Part shown: positions 22,583 through 34,297 of the stretch, piece by piece
How the letters are laid out: each line of letters starts with the position of its first letter
Position numbering within the stretch: position 1 is the stretch's first letter
NCBI GenBank assembly: GCA_954871525.1
Contig: OX940869.1
Location: 17,760,001 to 17,824,000, forward strand
Reading direction: 5' to 3'
Source: Parietaria judaica
Lineage: Eukaryota; Streptophyta; Magnoliopsida; Rosales; Urticaceae
DNA: 64,000 nt
Translations under genes and position numbers: made by a program
The notes under the pieces: generated by a model
Database searches by the model: none
What the model was told of the DNA's origin: nothing
What the model saw: the letters and a program-made list of their open reading frames with translations, nothing else

Positions 22583-25340
22583 TTTTTTTTTTTTTTTTTT
22601 ATAAAAGAGTGAGCCATTTCAATTAATCAGAGTCGACCAAATCGGTCGCTATTACATGTTCAATACAAGGCGGACACTCTAAAACCCAACAAACATCGTT
22701 CTGTAAATTAAAAGATTCGTGGGCAAGGGTATGAGTCGCTCTATTACTCTCCCGGTGACCAACATAACAACGAGCACCTCCACAATCAATTAGCAGTTTG
22801 TGGATGTCCCGAACAATTGTAGCCACTTTACGTGGTGGACAGCGATTCTCAATGGCCTTGACAGCCAAACGACAATCACTTTCAACCACTTCGAGCGTCA
22901 ATCCGTGAATCTTGGTGAAGCACAGGCCCTCCCGAATAGACAATAAGTCGGCAAGAAGAAGCTCGTAAACTTGGTTTACCTTGTTGGAGAAAGCAGCTAC
23001 CACCAATCCGTTGCTTTCTCGAACCAGCCCTCCAAAACCAGTAGAAGTTCTATTATTCGGGAGCGAGGCGTTTACGTTAAGTTTGAATTTATCCTCACTC
23101 GGCGGGCACCACTTTTCTACAACACGAGTTTTTCGGATCGCTGCGCCTTTTCCCACTTTCTTAGTTGCTTGAAAATCTTCAAGCCACGTCCCCGCCCTGT
23201 CCGGGATCAAGTCTGCCTTCGTTCCTTCACCGCCGTGGTGCTGATCGTTACGAGATTTCCACACCAAGAAACATATAATGCTGAAGAGATCTCGTTCCGT
23301 ACGTGACAATTGAAACCATACCCGCTGAATAATCGCCTCAAGAGGAGCCCTTTGATCTAGGCGAACACGAGACCTGAAAACTGTATTTGCCCACATCTTC
23401 CCAATGCGCGAGCAATAAAAGAAAGTGTGAGCTGTGTCTTCTTGACCACCACAAAAACAGCATGCACTCGGGCAATTGATTCCTCTCTGAATCAGTGATA
23501 ACGCCGAAGGTAGGGTGTCGCTCATTAGTCTCCACATGAAGATGCGGATTTTCGGTGGAGTATTTAAACCCCATATTGTCTTCCATATATTGTCGACGTA
23601 TGACGATCCCTCTGTCGGGTAGGTGATCTCCGAGGCTACTCGATACCCTGATTTGACCGTGTAACAACCGGACTCCTCAGCATGCCAGAGTATGGAGTCG
23701 GCCGACCGTTCGAAGCTAAGGGGAATGCCCATGATCATGTGTACATCGACAGGCCAGCACGCTCTTTTAACTTTTTCTAAATCCCAAGATCTCGTGTCCT
23801 CGTTGATTAGATCTACGACCGTGATATCTCGCTGCTCATCACTGGGAATGGTCATAACCTTGAAAGACGGAGGTTGTAGAAGCCAACTATCATTGTAAAC
23901 GTTCAGCGTCTGTCCATCCCCGACTGACCATCGGCACCCTTTTTCTAAGATACATCGGCCCCACGTGAAAGCTTTCCACATCGCTGAAGCCGGAGTAGGA
24001 GTTGGAGCTGTAAGGAAAGAGCAACGGGGAAAGTATTTTGCTTTTAAAAGACGAGCTGCAAGCGAGTGAGGGTTAGAGAGAAGCCTCCAACCTTGTTTTG
24101 CCAACAAAGCTTGGTTGAAGATCGATAAATCTTTGAAACCCAGGCCTCCAATCGCTTTCGGCCTGCATAGTTTCTTCCAAGTTGTCCAGTGCATTTTACG
24201 CTCAGAGATGTCACCGCCCCACCAAAATCTTGCCATAATGCTCTCCATATTCTTGCAAAGGCCCACTGGAAGTCGAAATACGCTCATTGTGTACGTTGGG
24301 AGAGCAAGAGCCACTGCTTTAATCAACGTTTCACGCCCAGCTTGCGAAAATAAGCGTCCTTTCCACTGTGAGAGTCTCGACCGGACTTTGTCGTAGACTA
24401 AGCGGAAAGTACGCGTTCGATGACGACCGACAAAGAGTGGTAGGCCGAGATATTTGTCGTGCACCCTATCCATCGGAATACCCATTATGGCAGCGAGATC
24501 AGATTTAGTGTCGGCCTTGACATTTGGACTAAAGTTTATAGCCGACTTCTGAAAATTGATCGTTTGACCCGACGCTGCCTCGTACAAATCGAGTACTCCC
24601 TTGAAAGCTCTAATGTCGTCTCGCCTCGCTCTACAAAAAATCAGAGAATCGTCCGCAAAGAATAAATGATTTATGCGCGGTCCCCCTTTGTTGCACGCAA
24701 AGCCCATCAAGTCATTGTTCCTTTCAGCCTTCCGCATAAGAGATGACAGTCCCTCAGTACACAAGAGGAATATGTAAGGCGAAAGGGGGCATCCCTGACG
24801 TAGACCCCTTTTTGGAGTGATATTGCCATCAATTACCCCGTTTATGTTGACAGAGTACGAGGGTGATGATATACAGTCCATGACAACTCTCCTTCATCTG
24901 TCCGGGAAGTCCATAGTCTTCATCACCATATTAATAAATCCCCATTCCACCCTGTCATATGCCTTGCTCATGTCGAGCTTAAGGCTCACCCATCCATTTT
25001 TACCTCGTTTTTTCTTGGCCAAAGAATGCATAAGTTCGAAAGCAACAATGATGTTGTCTGAAATCAGCCTTCCTGGTACAAACGCGCTCTGAGTTTGTGA
25101 GATAATAGTGTCGAGGACAATCTTCATCCGGTACGCGAGGGTTTTTGTGACGATCTTATACAAAACATTGCAGAGGCTGATCGGCCTGTAGTCCCCCATT
25201 TTCTTAGGCTTCTTAATCTTTTGTATAAGGATAATGGTTGTGTGGTTAATCTCCCGGGCTGAAACCCCGTCGTTGAGAATCGAGAGACAAACAGTGGCTA
25301 TTTGAGGGCCAATAACATGCCACATATGCTGGAAGAAGGC
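22583..25340 (-). mobile_element. 5'-truncated L1-type LINE
   Basis: On the minus strand the coding region runs from about 25340 down to 22623 and is followed, about 20 bp later, by a poly(A) tail (T run at 22583-22600 on the plus strand). Similarity to reverse transcriptase starts abruptly near 25340, so ORF1, the endonuclease and the first part of the reverse transcriptase are missing, as in typical 5'-truncated insertions. I could not find a clear target-site duplication. Confidence 0.85.
22623..25340 (-). pseudogene. LINE ORF2 fragment: reverse transcriptase, zf-RVT, RNase H-like
   Basis: The single reading frame has one stop, TGA at 24894-24896, where the family has a tryptophan (MDFPDR-stop-RRVVMDC). 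In order: reverse transcriptase fingers and palm (MGDYRPISLCNVLYKI, QSAFVPGRLISDNI, LDMSKAYDRVEW, RGLRQGCPLSPY, FFADDSLIF with the FADD catalytic motif), the plant zf-RVT region (WKTIWGLNTPPKIRIFMWR, CxxC at CCFCGG), and a C-terminal RNase H-like domain (FKLNVNASL, GFGGLVRESNG, VVESDCRLAVKAIE). The canonical first aspartate of the RNase H motif is replaced by Asn (LNVNAS). The enzyme would copy its own RNA at the target site; here the protein is truncated at both levels and not functional. Confidence 0.9.
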
Positions 25341-26213
25341 GCAATAAATTATTAAACATGTAATAGATATAAATATGTTGAATATCAATATTCATTACCA
25401 TTTATAACACAATAATCATTAGTCAACTTTATATTTCCGTTACAAAAGCGACGTTGAGAAATATTTAACCATGAATGACACCTCATTACCATGAATTGTT
25501 ATATAATTATTTAACCCGCAAACATATAATAATACATTTACATGTAGGATTAACTATTAAGAATAAACATATAATAACCATGAATGACAATTTTGTGAAC
25601 GTAAGCAATGATGTTTAATAAATACTTGCCTAGCAAGTTTCGTTTGCTGAGTTGTCTTTACAACGTGTTACAGAAGTGGGGATAGTTTAGAAATTTTGTA
25701 ATGATTCTCTAACTCTACCTACCTATGTAAACCCCCAGTGAGCCATGTATTTTACTCACTCCTATTGTATTAAGAGTCTCAATCTCTCCTCTCCACTATT
25801 TTTCTTCCTGATTGTAGTATAAACATATCGTATCATATATATACAAATAGTGAGAGTGTGTATCGTGGAGAGTGTGTTCACTGTGCAAAGGTTGTGTGCG
25901 TTTCCTACTGATTGTCGTTTGTATAATCGTTGTGCTTTCGGCAGCGATCCGTTTCAGGAACCAACAAATTTTCCTTACAATATGGACATACATACTGCAG
26001 TCTATTTTGAAAGAAATTTTATATTACAAATTATTTTGTAAGATTTTTAAATATATGTTTCGACATTTTAAATAAAATAAAAAAGAAAAAGAATAACATT
26101 ATCAAAATTTAAACAATAAATAAAATTATTTAATTAAGTGATTGACGAATTCGATGTAGATATAAGTCTTCAATTACGATTGACGAGTTAGAATTTTTAT
26201 ATGATTTTATCGC
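25341..26213. other. 3' part of Helitron 1, non-coding
   Basis: AT-rich sequence between the LINE and the terminal hairpin. Short overlapping ORFs near 25850-26075 have no recognisable content. Nothing else was seen. Confidence 0.4.
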
Positions 26214-26241
26214 CACCGCGCAAGCGCGGTGCAGTCCACTA
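26214..26241 (+). repeat. Helitron 1 3'-terminal hairpin
   Basis: A perfect 8-bp stem, CACCGCGC / GCGCGGTG, with loop AA, is followed after four bases by TCCACTA. The same structure with loop AAA stands at 34268-34297. This is the classic Helitron 3' end geometry. Confidence 0.75.
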
Positions 26242-26761
26242 CTATATATAAAAGGACAGTTTTTTAGTAGTGATGTGTACCTAGAGCTGCACACAAGGAA
26301 GCGCCACTGGCGATGCGACGCGTCACGACGCGAGTCTTGGGATCGCGATGCATCGCGATTTTGCGGCAAAAGTCGCGATTCGTCGCGATTCTGGGCATGC
26401 GTCGCGACGCGTGGGGAGTGTGATCCGAGATTCTCATCCAACGGCCAGGATGATGCCACGTCATCGATCCGTGTGGTGTGTTTGTTTGTGGCAATAATAA
26501 CACGTTTTTCACCCGAAATTTATTACCCAACCACAAATTCAACCATAAAATTTCAAATTTTTATATTTTTTTTACCCACTATCTCCTCATAATTATTCAC
26601 CCACCACAATAATTATTCACCCACCCAACTCTCTCCTCAAACCCTATAAATACCACCCCTTCCTCCCTCATTTCCTCACAACAATCTTCCATCTCTCTCT
26701 CAAATTCTCTCAATTCTCTAAGTTTTTTCCCTCTAAAGCTCTCAAGTTCTCAAGTTCCATT

Positions 26762-29700
26762 ATGTCTCGAAGAAGCGGTGGTAGTTCCGGGGGTCGAAGG
26801 ACGGCTAGGAATTTGCAACCCCAATTTCAAATCTGGGATCAATCGCAACCTACGCCCGACGGCTACATTCCCGTTATGCTACCGCAAGAAATATTTCCCT
26901 CCCCACCAAATCCAAATTATCCCGATGATACCCAAAGGTCTCTAAGACCTAGTCTAGTCCGGGCGATGGGCCAGCACGACCCCAATCTGACGCGTGTGCC
27001 CCGAGAATTGGTCAACGCGGTACATGAAGTTAATAGAACGTGAACCAACGATCCATTTTTCAAAGTCATGTTTCAAGAGCAACCCGCCGCCGCCGCCGAC
27101 GACGACGAAACTCAACGCGACGATGATCCCGACGTTCGGACGCCGCATTCAGTCCATAGTTCCGTTGTCGGCTCGTACCACCGCGGTTCTCCTCTACGTC
27201 CCTTCAAGAACCCGGTGAAGGCTCCGTTGGCGGTTCTCGACGTGGACAATCGTCAACAGGGTAATCATTTAGTTTAATTAATTATTTTAGTTTAATTATT
27301 TTAGTTTAATTAATTAATTTGTCACGTCTCTTGAAAGTCTTAGTATGCTCTGTGGTTGCGGTTCCGACTGATCTTCCACATCAGAAACGAATTTCTTGAG
27401 ATTTAATAATCATTTAATCATATTAGTTTAATTAATTAATTTAGTCTAATTAATTTTGTTTAATTATTTTAGTTTAATTATTTTAGTTTAATTAATTAAT
27501 TTGTCACGTCTCCTTAAAGTCTTAGTATGCTCTGTGATTGCGGTTCCGACTTATCTTCCACATCAGAAACGAATTTCTTGAGATTTAATAATCATGTAAT
27601 CATATTAGTTTAATTAATTATTAAATGGTTACTTAAATAAGTTAAATGAAATTAAAAAAGGTAATTTGTATGTGTGGTGATAATTATAAAGTTCTTATTG
27701 GATTATGGTGTCTTAGAAAGATTGGTTTTTAAATAAGGTTTGCTTTGCACTCTCCTCCAAGCTAGCCTGGGAACCTCGGGGAGTTCTGTCTAGAAAAGCT
27801 TGGGCCTAAAGTGAGATCATAGCATCCTTTCCAGTCGATCTGGCCTTGGAACCTCAGGGAGTTCCGTCTAAAAGAGCTTGATAATTATTTTCACACATAA
27901 AAAATACCATTTTTAATTTTGTTAACTTTTTTAATTAACTATATGAAATTTAATTTAATTAATATGATTAATATTAATATTTAATCCATGTAAAATTAAT
28001 ACCGGATTTTATTTTGTTAATCATTTTTCTCCCTTATATTTTTAATAGGGCAATTCCTACGGCCTTGTTGTGGGGACGACGGAACAGAGCGAAAGTGTGG
28101 GAATATTTTCACGAAGAACGACGGATGGAGAACGGTGTTCGAGTCATGATCGCCACGTGCAAGAAGTGCAATACAACCCTAGATGGGTTGGGGGAAAAAG
28201 GAACCGGCTACTTGACGCGACATAAAAAAAGTGCTACGGAGACGGTAACGAGGTAAACATAGCACAGGTAAGTGCTCTTAGCACGGAAAATTTACGGAAA
28301 TGGACCCTCGAGTGGTTACTGTCTACGGGTGCACCGATGAGTTTGATGGAAAATCCTGCGCATACACAATACATGCAAAGGATTAATCCGTCTTACCAAC
28401 AGTTTTCTCGTACGACGTATACCAGGGACATGGAAAAGGCTTATAAAATGCAAAACAATTATTTGGTCGAGTTTTTTAAAATGTCAAACATAAACGTTGC
28501 TTTTACCACCGACTTGTGGAGGGGTCCGAGTCTAAACGATTATTTGAGTCTGACCGCCCATTACGTCGACGATGATTGGGTTCCATGTCAAAAACTTTTA
28601 AATATGTCACCATTCGAGTGTCGCCATACCGGCACAAGCATTTCCGAAAAATTAATAGAATTATTCAATGATTGGGGTTTGCAAAATCGTATTATTTCTA
28701 TTACTTTAGACAATGCCGCAAACAATAACGCCGCTGTTACTATCTTAGAAAATAGTTTGCCCGGTTCTCCTTTTCGTAATATTTTACATCAAAAGTGTGG
28801 TTGTCACATTATTAATTTAATTGCTAGAACGGGCGAACGAAATATTTCAAACCACGTAGAAAAAATACGCGGCGTTATCGATTGGATCCGGCATTCTCAA
28901 ACCACCACTAGGTGAAGACGATTTTGTAAAGAGCATAATCATCAAGCTAATAAGTTTGGTTTAGACAACAATACACGATGGAACTCTACGTATCTAATGC
29001 TTTCAGTTGTGTGTAGACAGAGGGTACCGTTAAGCGCTTTCCTCCACTTGGAACTAGAGGCCTCGGAGCGGATCACGGAGGGAGAATGGGAAACGGCCGA
29101 GAAATTCACCCAATTCCTCAAACCCTTTTACGCTATTACTTTAAATTTTTCTAACCAAAGACAACCTTCTTTGAATCATGGTCTTTCGGGTCTATATGAA
29201 ATTACAAACACTTTTTCTGAATTCGAAAATGACCCTGTTATTTCTCCCATGATTCCGGGAATGGTTGAAAAATTCAAAAGTTATTGGGATCCACCCCCTT
29301 TTTCAAATTGTTTCGGTGCTATCTTAGATCCCCGTATTATGTTTACTTTCGGGCCGCTGATGTTAGCAATCGGGATAAACTTAGGGGTGGATTACACTAA
29401 TTATATAAAGGTTGTTAATGAAGCTTTTTATGAACGGTACAGTGAATACGACAAGCGGTTCCCAGAGTTCAACGTGGAGGCGGAGCGAAGGGCAGTGATG
29501 GAAAGACCAACCAAGACCGGCCTAGCATTTGTCCGGAGACTGAAGCAAAGACTGGATCGCGGAGAATCATCGGGATCCGGTACGCCACCGGCACGAGCGG
29601 AGGACACGGAAGGCGCACCGCAAGAATTGAAGCGGTACTACGGCCTGTGGATCGATGAGGAATCCCTCGAGTTCGATGTGATTGATGGTGGAAGAATCAA

Positions 29701-29958
29701 CGGGAAAGATTCCCGATATTGGCGAGAATGGCGAGGGATATACTGTCCATCCCCATTTCAAGCGTTGCTTCGGAGAGCGCATTCAGTTCGGCTCAGCATA
29801 TAGTCGACGACCGGAGGGCGTCAACAACTCCTACACACCTCGAGCAATCAGTGGTGTTGAACGATTGGATGTTCCGCAACCCCACCATCGCCCAACGGTC
29901 CGAACCAACCGACCTGGAGCTTATGACTCAAAAGTTTAACGACTGGTTCCCCAAGTGA
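26762..29958 (+). pseudogene. hAT transposase (BED finger, RNase H-like core, C-terminal dimerisation)
   Basis: ATG 26762 (MSRRSGGSSGGRR) opens an N-terminal, low-complexity region. An intron of about 0.8 kb follows (27261-28048 by GT-AG, junction phase uncertain). Then comes a BED zinc finger (KVWEYFHEE, CKKCNTTLDG, YLTRH), the catalytic core (FTTDLWRGPSLNDYLSLTAH, ISITLDNAANNNAAV, CGCHIINLIA, NTRWNSTYLML), and the hAT C-terminal dimerisation region (ILSIPISSVASESAFSSA, DDRRASTTPTHLE). Lesions: TGA at 27041-27043, a one-base loss in the A run near 28231, TGA at 28913-28915, and a one-base loss near 29683 that puts the dimerisation region in another frame (29719-29958). It resembles the RICESLEEPER/DAYSLEEPER group, but it is inside an element with ends and so is not a domesticated copy. 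Confidence 0.88.
27321..27625. repeat. Tandem duplication in the hAT intron, unit about 182 bp
   Basis: GTCACGTCTC followed by AAAGTCTTAGTATGCTCTGTG and CATCAGAAACGAATTTCTTG occurs at 27321 and at 27503, separated by TTTAATTA-rich DNA. Further on in the intron, GGAACCTC(A/G)GGGAGTTC(C/T)GTCTA occurs twice (near 27770 and 27846). Confidence 0.8.
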
Positions 29959-30458
29959 CGCAATGTAAACGCCAATATGATGTGCTCTTTCCTCTCTTGG
30001 TTTTATGTCCCTAAGGAGGGTTTTTCAAGAGAGGTTTTAGTGAGGCATCTTGTAATATTTACACTGAATATTTACAACTTCTTCCACCTTATTGTAATAT
30101 TCACAATGAATAATACAACTTTTTTTTTAATATCTTGTTTTATCATATTTATTTGTTTGTTTTATCATATTTATTAATTTTAAAATAAATAACATACTTA
30201 AATAATAAATATTGATAGTTAAATTCGGATAAAAACTAACAAAATTAAACTTTGGAAACAAATAGAAACTTTTGCCTAAAAAATGAGTCTTCTTTCCTCG
30301 CTGAATCGCGACTTGATCGCGACTTGCTGCGACCAAGCCCATCGCGATGCATCGCGACGAGACACTTCACGATTTTTGCGATTTTCATCGCGATGCATCG
30401 CGATGGGAGCATGTGCAGCTCTATGTGTACCTAAAACCAAGATTTTGAGCATCCTCAT

Positions 30459-31794
30459 TGTTACGGGTATTTTACGCAATTGATTTAATATTAATTAACA
30501 AAAGAAAAATTATTAAAATTAATTTTTCTTATATTAATTAATTAATTTATAATCAATTTTGCCCCATATTATTCACCGGAAGCCCTTTTTCGAAAAATAA
30601 AGGGTCCAGATGATCCCAAAAATATCTAAATACCCAAAATCGATATAAAATTTGTAAAAAACGGCCTCGGGAAATGCCTGAGGCCCCCGGAGACCCCCCG
30701 GACCTCCGGGTGGGCCCCACGACCCCCAAGGATCACCACCACCCGACCAGGTGGGCCCCACGAGGGCCAGAGGCCACTGCCACGCGCGTCAGACGGCCCA
30801 GCCGACCCTCCAAGGATCAAATTGACCCTTCCACATGGCGGCCAGCCATTGGCCGCGAGGATGCCCTGTAGGCCACAGGAAAGTGACACGCGTCCCGCTG
30901 ACGCAAGCCATGACGCAGCTGCTGGCGTCAGCCCTAGCTGCCATGAAGCTTCGCGTCACCGCCACTGTTGCCGCGCGTGAGGGCGCGTCGCTGCTCCGAT
31001 CGGCCTGAAAATTACGGCGTTGGATCGGCCACGTCTGAGGGACCCGAAAAACTATATAATTTTACCCCGGGGGCTTCCCGGAGTAATAATTATTTACGTT
31101 TTATCCCCCGGACCCTCCTATAAATAGAAACTCGGTTTCAGTTAAACGGGAACTCATTCTCTCTCAACGGAACTCGACCAAAACTCTCTCGAGCACCCTC
31201 TAAACATCTCCTCCTCGAATATTATACTAATGTTGAGCGTCGGAGGTGAATTCGGGGGCGTCCCCCCCGGTTCTCCCTGATCTCGGGTTTTTGTTGTGTT
31301 CGGGTTCCGAGATAGAAAAAACACATTTGAGCGGAAGTTCTGGAGAAGATTTTGGCACGATCTAAGACCCTCCTTGCCAAGGTTCTAGGTCCATGAGGTG
31401 CTCGTTCTATCTAGTATTCTTGTATCTCCGACAGATATATAGATTACGCGGATAGCCCGAGGACCCGGACCTGTCCCCGTGACGCCGGTCGAGGGTCTAA
31501 TCTGTCAAGGTCCGCTTGAAAGTCAATATTGTGACCCCCCCTACACGGTGGTCAAGAATCCGTTTTTGGTATCCCGAACCTGTAATCCGGGCCAGGCCAA
31601 GTCCTGGCCCTATTAGCAACAGGTGGTGGAGTTTACCACGGATTTTTGATTACCGAGTCAGCGGAGGATCCGATTGACTCGAAAGTCCAGGAGCCCAAGT
31701 CCAAAGTCCACAAAAGTCAACAAGATGACATTGGGCCCGGCCCAACACAAGAAATTGGGCCGCTAAATGTTTGAAGCATTTTTCTGCATCAACA
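30459..31794 (+). mobile_element. Solo LTR, Tat/Retand-like Gypsy family
   Basis: It starts TGTTACGGGTATTTTACG and ends GCATCAACA, flanked by an identical 5-bp duplication CTCAT (30454-30458 and 31795-31799). A TATA box lies at 31119-31127, and TTGAGCGTCGGAGGTGAA further on is of the type known from Tat/Ogre/Retand LTRs. There is no internal region, so it is the product of LTR-LTR recombination. The copy at 61117-62441 is a close relative. Confidence 0.93.
31119..31127 (+). promoter_or_regulatory. TATA box of the solo LTR
   Basis: TATAAATAG in the context CCTCC-TATAAATAG-AA. The same element stands at the equivalent place in the other LTRs (53216 and 61760). Confidence 0.7.
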
Positions 31795-31799
31795 CTCAT

Positions 31800-34267
31800 T
31801 ATCTAGAGTCATGTTTTCTTTCTCACATTCTTTCCAGTTCCACTCTTAGGATTCTTATACACCACGTTAAAGTTTCAATTAATATAAAACTCACCAAATA
31901 TTTATTGTCAACCCATTTGAGTTTGCCAATGCATTTACAACATGAAACGTAGAAACTAGAAACCCATTTAGTTCTATCTTCTATGTATCTGTCCTTTTCT
32001 CTTCCACGGGAGTTTCTCTCTCTCCGTTTCTTCCCATTTTTTCAGGCGTCGCCTTTTTCCCACCAATCCGACAACTCCTCCATCCTCTCAGGTTACTTTG
32101 TTTCATCCTTCTCATTGCTTTTACGAAGATTCATCAAAGCATGGTGGGCGTGACTTCGGGTACTCCGACGACACTCAAAGTTCCCTTTTTGTGTTGTTTC
32201 ACCCGTCTTCAACCTCAGCTAATTTCTTTTATGAGATTTTTAATTATATTAAATTTTAGTGCTCTGTTAGTTTCTGGGTTTCCCGTGATGCCTTTGTTTA
32301 CCGGATTTTCATCTCTCCAGCAGGTACGGTTGCTCTTCCATCTGCATGTAGTTGAGACTTAGACGTGATGGAAAAGGCTCGGAGGAAGTATTTTTACGCT
32401 GCTGGCCATCTTCTTCATGGTATATCTCCTCACAAGATATCAAATTTACTTATTTTAATCCTTAAATAACAAACCACTATCTCGTAGTTTCTATATCAAG
32501 CTGTTAACGGGTTAAAATCATTACCGAAAAAGCGTTAAAAATTGATTTTCTTACGAGAGCAAATACGATGCGTTCTTGATGAAATTTGAGTTTCTAGACC
32601 TTCATTACGGTGGTATTATTATAAATTGGGTTAGTTTTGTCATTAAAAGTTTTTGGAGCTCTCTTAAAACTCAGTTTCAACAATTAATGCGTGCTAAAAA
32701 AAACTGAGTCTTTTTTCCATTTTACGCGGAAGAACCCTAATTAAAGAATATTCTATACAAAACTGAAATTCAAAATGCTTAATACTCCGATTACTAATCG
32801 GAGGTCATCGGTAAGCTATTGCCCAAGGGTGAAATTATTGCGTTTAGTCTCGCTATGGAGAAAAGACTTGAGTTTAAGGCTCCTCGAAAAGTAATATAAA
32901 ATGTCTGTTTTCAAGATTCTAATTAAATCCAAGAATCTTTCTACATTTATTATTGGTCATATCGACCATGACCTTGCGCATGTATTTACCATTCTAATAG
33001 TAATAATTATAGTTGTATTTCCAACTGTTATAAGTTATAACAATGTCATTTAAATCATTGATTCTCTAAACACAATAAAGCCACTTCAATACTATTTCAT
33101 TTCTTACCGATTCATGCACTTTGTTTTTAATACACATCACAAATAACTTTTTTTTTTCATTTCAAAATTTATAAATTCTAAAAAAGATAAGAATTCAACA
33201 TTCTCTTCAATCTAGAGTGCCATGTCTATCTTGGTAAGTAAAATTACTGTAAATTATATATGCTCTATTCAAAATAAAAGACCAAAGTTATTTTCATTTA
33301 TCTTTATAAGATCAATTTTCTAAATATATAAATAAAAAAACACAATTATTCCTCTTCTTTTCAAAAAACAATGCAACTAAATTTTTACCAATCACCTTTG
33401 CAAAATGTAATTATATAACAATTTGACAAAAATAAAAATAAAAATACAAACACAAAACGAAAATGAGATGTGTTATATTGTCCAAAAGGGTTTAAAGCCA
33501 AAGTAGACAGACGGTAATTTATTAAAAATATCGGAAAAAATCGAAGTAAGAAGCTAAATTTTTTTTGGGGAGAATCGTTTCGTGTCAATAATTTTTTTTA
33601 AAAACAATCAATAGGAAGTAGAAAGTAAATTACATGTACATTACATTATTGTTCATTTTTTTCGTTTTCTGTTTCTATAGACTTTATTCCTTACATATTT
33701 TCTTTTTATATTTCTTTGTCCATTGTTTTACACGTATTTAATCCATTTTCCCTTTTAACACATTTAAATAAAAAATAAAGGAAAAAAACCTATACAACTT
33801 AATCGTGAAAATATTATTGATGTGCTATATGTTCTTGGAAATGGACCGTATTGTCTTATAAATATATACCTAAAACAAAAATTTTAAAGCAAAGCTATCA
33901 TTAATATATTATTTACTATCAATGAGGGGCTTTTGACAATTTTTCTTATCAAATTTTTTGCGGACTCTTCTATTTTTACATTATTTGATGTTTGTTCACC
34001 TCACAAATAATTTTAAAATCCTTTATATCTCTAAATTAATCGTCAATATCATTAACCAAAAATTAACAATTGTTGAATTTAATGTGGTTGTTGACCTTTT
34101 AATTAAAATTTAACATATAAGTAATAAAATTATTAAATTCTTTAACTAAATTTTACGAACATATTTTATCATTTACGATGACTATTGAATTTAAAATATT
34201 CAAGTACAATAAACGATAGATTCAACAGATTTAAAGAAGTTCAAGTTTATTATCGATAGTTGATCGC
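31800..34267. other. Interior of Helitron 2, non-coding, possible captured fragment
   Basis: Mostly AT-rich. The part 31967-32430 is different: it has a pyrimidine-rich lead-in (CTCTCTCTCCG), an ATG at 32141 with a short open frame (MVGVTSGTPTTLKVPF), splice-like CAGGTAC at about 32321 and a second short open stretch (ARRKYFYAAGHLLHG, about 32378-32421). This looks like pieces of a host gene picked up by the Helitron, but I do not recognise the protein. Confidence 0.35.
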
Positions 34268-34297
34268 CACCGCGCAAAGCGCGGTGCCGTCCACTAG
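34268..34297 (+). repeat. Helitron 2 3' terminus
   Basis: The hairpin CACCGCGC-AAA-GCGCGGTG (34268-34286), seven intervening bases, then CTAG (34294-34297) and a following T at the insertion site. Confidence 0.8.

Larger units (their letters stand above)
20071..26241 (+). mobile_element. Helitron 1, non-autonomous, carrying a LINE insertion
   Basis: The proposed 5' end, TCTTCTGTATATATATAAAA at 20071, follows an A, starts with TC and continues to GATGACATGACACC, a layout shared by many plant Helitrons. The 3' end has the hairpin CACCGCGC-AA-GCGCGGTG at 26214-26231 and, eight bases on, CCACTA at 26236-26241; the expected terminal CTAG has probably been altered where the next element begins. 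No Rep/helicase coding was seen. A LINE occupies 22583-25340. Without it the element is about 3.4 kb. The match to Helitron 2 at both ends supports the assignment. Confidence 0.6.
26282..30423 (+). mobile_element. hAT transposon, complete ends, 8-bp target duplication
   Basis: The termini are TAGAGCTGCACA at 26282 and its inverse TGTGCAGCTCTA ending at 30423. The flanking 8 bp, TGTGTACC, are identical at 26274-26281 and 30424-30431. Copies of TCGCGATGCATCGCGA lie near both ends (about 26343 and 30389), and shorter GTCGCGA-type motifs surround them as subterminal repeats. A single transposase gene (26762-29958) fills the interior. The element is 4,142 bp. The preserved duplication suggests a fairly recent insertion, although the gene is broken. 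Confidence 0.95.
26242..34297 (+). mobile_element. Helitron 2, same family, head-to-tail with Helitron 1
   Basis: The sequence right after the Helitron 1 hairpin, CTATATATAAAAGGACAGTT, resembles the Helitron 1 start (TATATATAAAACGAGAGTTT) and likewise leads to a GATG segment (GTGATGTGTACC). The 3' end is textbook: hairpin CACCGCGC-AAA-GCGCGGTG at 34268-34286, then CTAG at 34294-34297 followed by T. The element is interrupted by a hAT element (26282-30423) and a solo LTR (30459-31794). Without them it is about 2.6 kb. No helicase coding was found. Confidence 0.6.

Noticed and set aside
26236..26272. Tiny CACTA-like element bounded by CACTACTA and TAGTAGTG
   Set aside because: Only 36 bp; better explained as the junction of Helitron 1 and the start of Helitron 2, and the right part matches the Helitron start.
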